Origin: Planctomycetota bacterium
GTDB taxonomy: Bacteria; Planctomycetota; Planctomycetia; Gemmatales; Gemmataceae
Reading direction: 5' to 3'
Assembly: GCA_016195405.1 (NCBI GenBank)
Contig: JACPZP010000182.1
Coordinates: forward strand, 1 to 46,133
DNA: 46,133 nt
A model generated the notes under the pieces. It was not told the DNA's origin, made no database searches, and worked only from the letters and a program-made list of their open reading frames with translations. Shown in pieces: positions 45,582-46,133 of this stretch (position 1 is its first letter; every line of letters begins with the position of its first letter). Made by a program: the position numbers and the translations under genes.

Positions 45582-46133
45582 ATGGCCAAGAAAGACACCC
45601 CCGAGACATCACCCAATAGCGATGTGCTGCGCGAGCCCGCCGAGATTCGGTACGCCGATCAGCTTGAAGCGCTCCGCCAAAACGATCAGGACAAGGCCCC
45701 TGCCCCGTGGCGACTGTCGCCGCGCGCGGTCTTGACTTACGTTGTGGGCGGCAAGACGCTCAAAGCGAAATCCAACGGCAAGACCACCGACGTGCCGATC
45801 ACGCGCAAGTTCTTCGGCGACGATGCGTTGGTCGAGCGGGCCATCGTAACTTTGGCTTCGGAGCGGGCGCTGCTTCTCGTCGGCGAGCCGGGCACGGGCA
45901 AGAGCTGGCTTTCGGAGCACCTGGCGGCGGCGATCAGCGGCTCTTCGACGCTCACCATTCAGGGCACCGCCGGCACCACGGAAGAGCACATCAAGTATTC
46001 GTGGAACATCGCTCGCGTCATTGCCGAGGGACCGCGGCCCGAAAACCTCATCCCGTCGCCGACCATGATCGCCATGCGCAGCGGCAGCCTAATGCGCTTC
46101 GAGGAAATCACCCGTTGCGTGCCCGACGTCCAA
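45582..46133 (+). CDS. MoxR/YehL-type AAA+ ATPase, partial (cut by window end)
   Basis: ATG 45582 after GGAGAAAG; 184 codons are visible and the gene runs off the window. Walker A is GEPGTGKSWLSEHLAAAISG, followed by the segment STLTIQGTAGTTEEHIKYSW and a Walker B-like region MRFEEITRC. This matches MoxR-family ATPases that are encoded with SWIM zinc-finger and VWA-domain proteins. They act as chaperone-like assembly or remodelling ATPases, and in some genomes in predicted conflict systems. The preceding BRCT/SWIM, 110-aa and 380-aa genes fit as partners; a VWA gene is expected just beyond the window (inference). Confidence 0.88.
   Translation, partial: MAKKDTPETSPNSDVLREPAEIRYADQLEALRQNDQDKAPAPWRLSPRAVLTYVVGGKTLKAKSNGKTTDVPITRKFFGDDALVERAIVTLASERALLLVGEPGTGKSWLSEHLAAAISGSSTLTIQGTAGTTEEHIKYSWNIARVIAEGPRPENLIPSPTMIAMRSGSLMRFEEITRCVPDVQ

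Noticed and set aside
45609..45989. Minus-strand open frame at the right edge
   Set aside because: The plus strand encodes a clear Walker A ATPase over the same stretch.

Overview
The window looks like chromosomal DNA from a high-GC member of the Planctomycetota, with a Gemmata-like lineage as an inference. The evidence is a set of family types typical of that phylum: a DUF1501 protein with a Tat signal, a TIGR03067-type secreted protein, a TIGR02999-type ECF sigma factor next to a Ser/Thr kinase with WD40-like repeats, a secreted protein opening with the LETLEERTVP motif, and an archaeal-type formylmethanofuran dehydrogenase (Fhc) C1 cluster. There is no phage, CRISPR array or rRNA. One tRNA-Gln is present.

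Layout. 1-4.6 kb: phosphoglucomutase (minus) diverges from a secreted M14 metallopeptidase. 4.9-9.8 kb: an 80-aa unknown protein, a radical SAM enzyme and a 940-aa secreted repeat protein. 9.8-13.5 kb: an HxlR regulator divergent from a VOC protein, a decayed terpenoid-cyclase-like gene, a GNAT acetyltransferase, a nitrilase-family hydrolase, a TIGR03067 protein and tRNA-Gln. 13.6-15 kb: a DUF1501 gene broken by one TAA. 15.2-20.3 kb: the fhc cluster on the minus strand, in transcription order molybdopterin-dinucleotide-binding subunit, small ORF, fhcB, two small genes, fhcA, fhcC. 20.4-25.2 kb: ECF sigma factor and receptor-like kinase. 25.2-35.5 kb, all minus: radical SAM protein, PQQ-type beta-propeller, a 2165-aa polytopic membrane protein and tsaE. 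35.7-41.1 kb: a PadR-controlled RND efflux operon. 41.3 kb to the end: a plus-strand cluster of BRCT/pentapeptide/SWIM protein, 110-aa helical protein, 380-aa unknown protein and a MoxR-type AAA+ ATPase cut by the window edge.

The most interesting signal is in fhcB. The gene reads as one 444-codon frame except for a single UGA at codon 116. This lies exactly at the metal-ligand position, in the context TSL-UGA-HGPT, which matches the C/U-H-G-P active site of the FwdB/formate dehydrogenase superfamily. A 7-bp hairpin with a 4-nt loop carrying G at its second position sits 18 nt after the UGA, within the usual spacing of a bacterial SECIS element. The parsimonious reading is a selenocysteine-containing bacterial formylmethanofuran dehydrogenase.

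A second theme is the density of short palindromic repeats, at least nine families. Several have entered genes: they supply the C-termini or stop codons of fhcC, the ECF sigma factor, HxlR, PadR, fhcA and the 110-aa protein, and they make in-frame insertions in phosphoglucomutase and in the 380-aa protein.

A caution: three other genes in the window carry a single nonsense codon (TAA, TAG, TAG) and one of them also a frameshift, so some gene decay or sequence error is present. Those stops are not at catalytic Cys positions and have no link to Sec.
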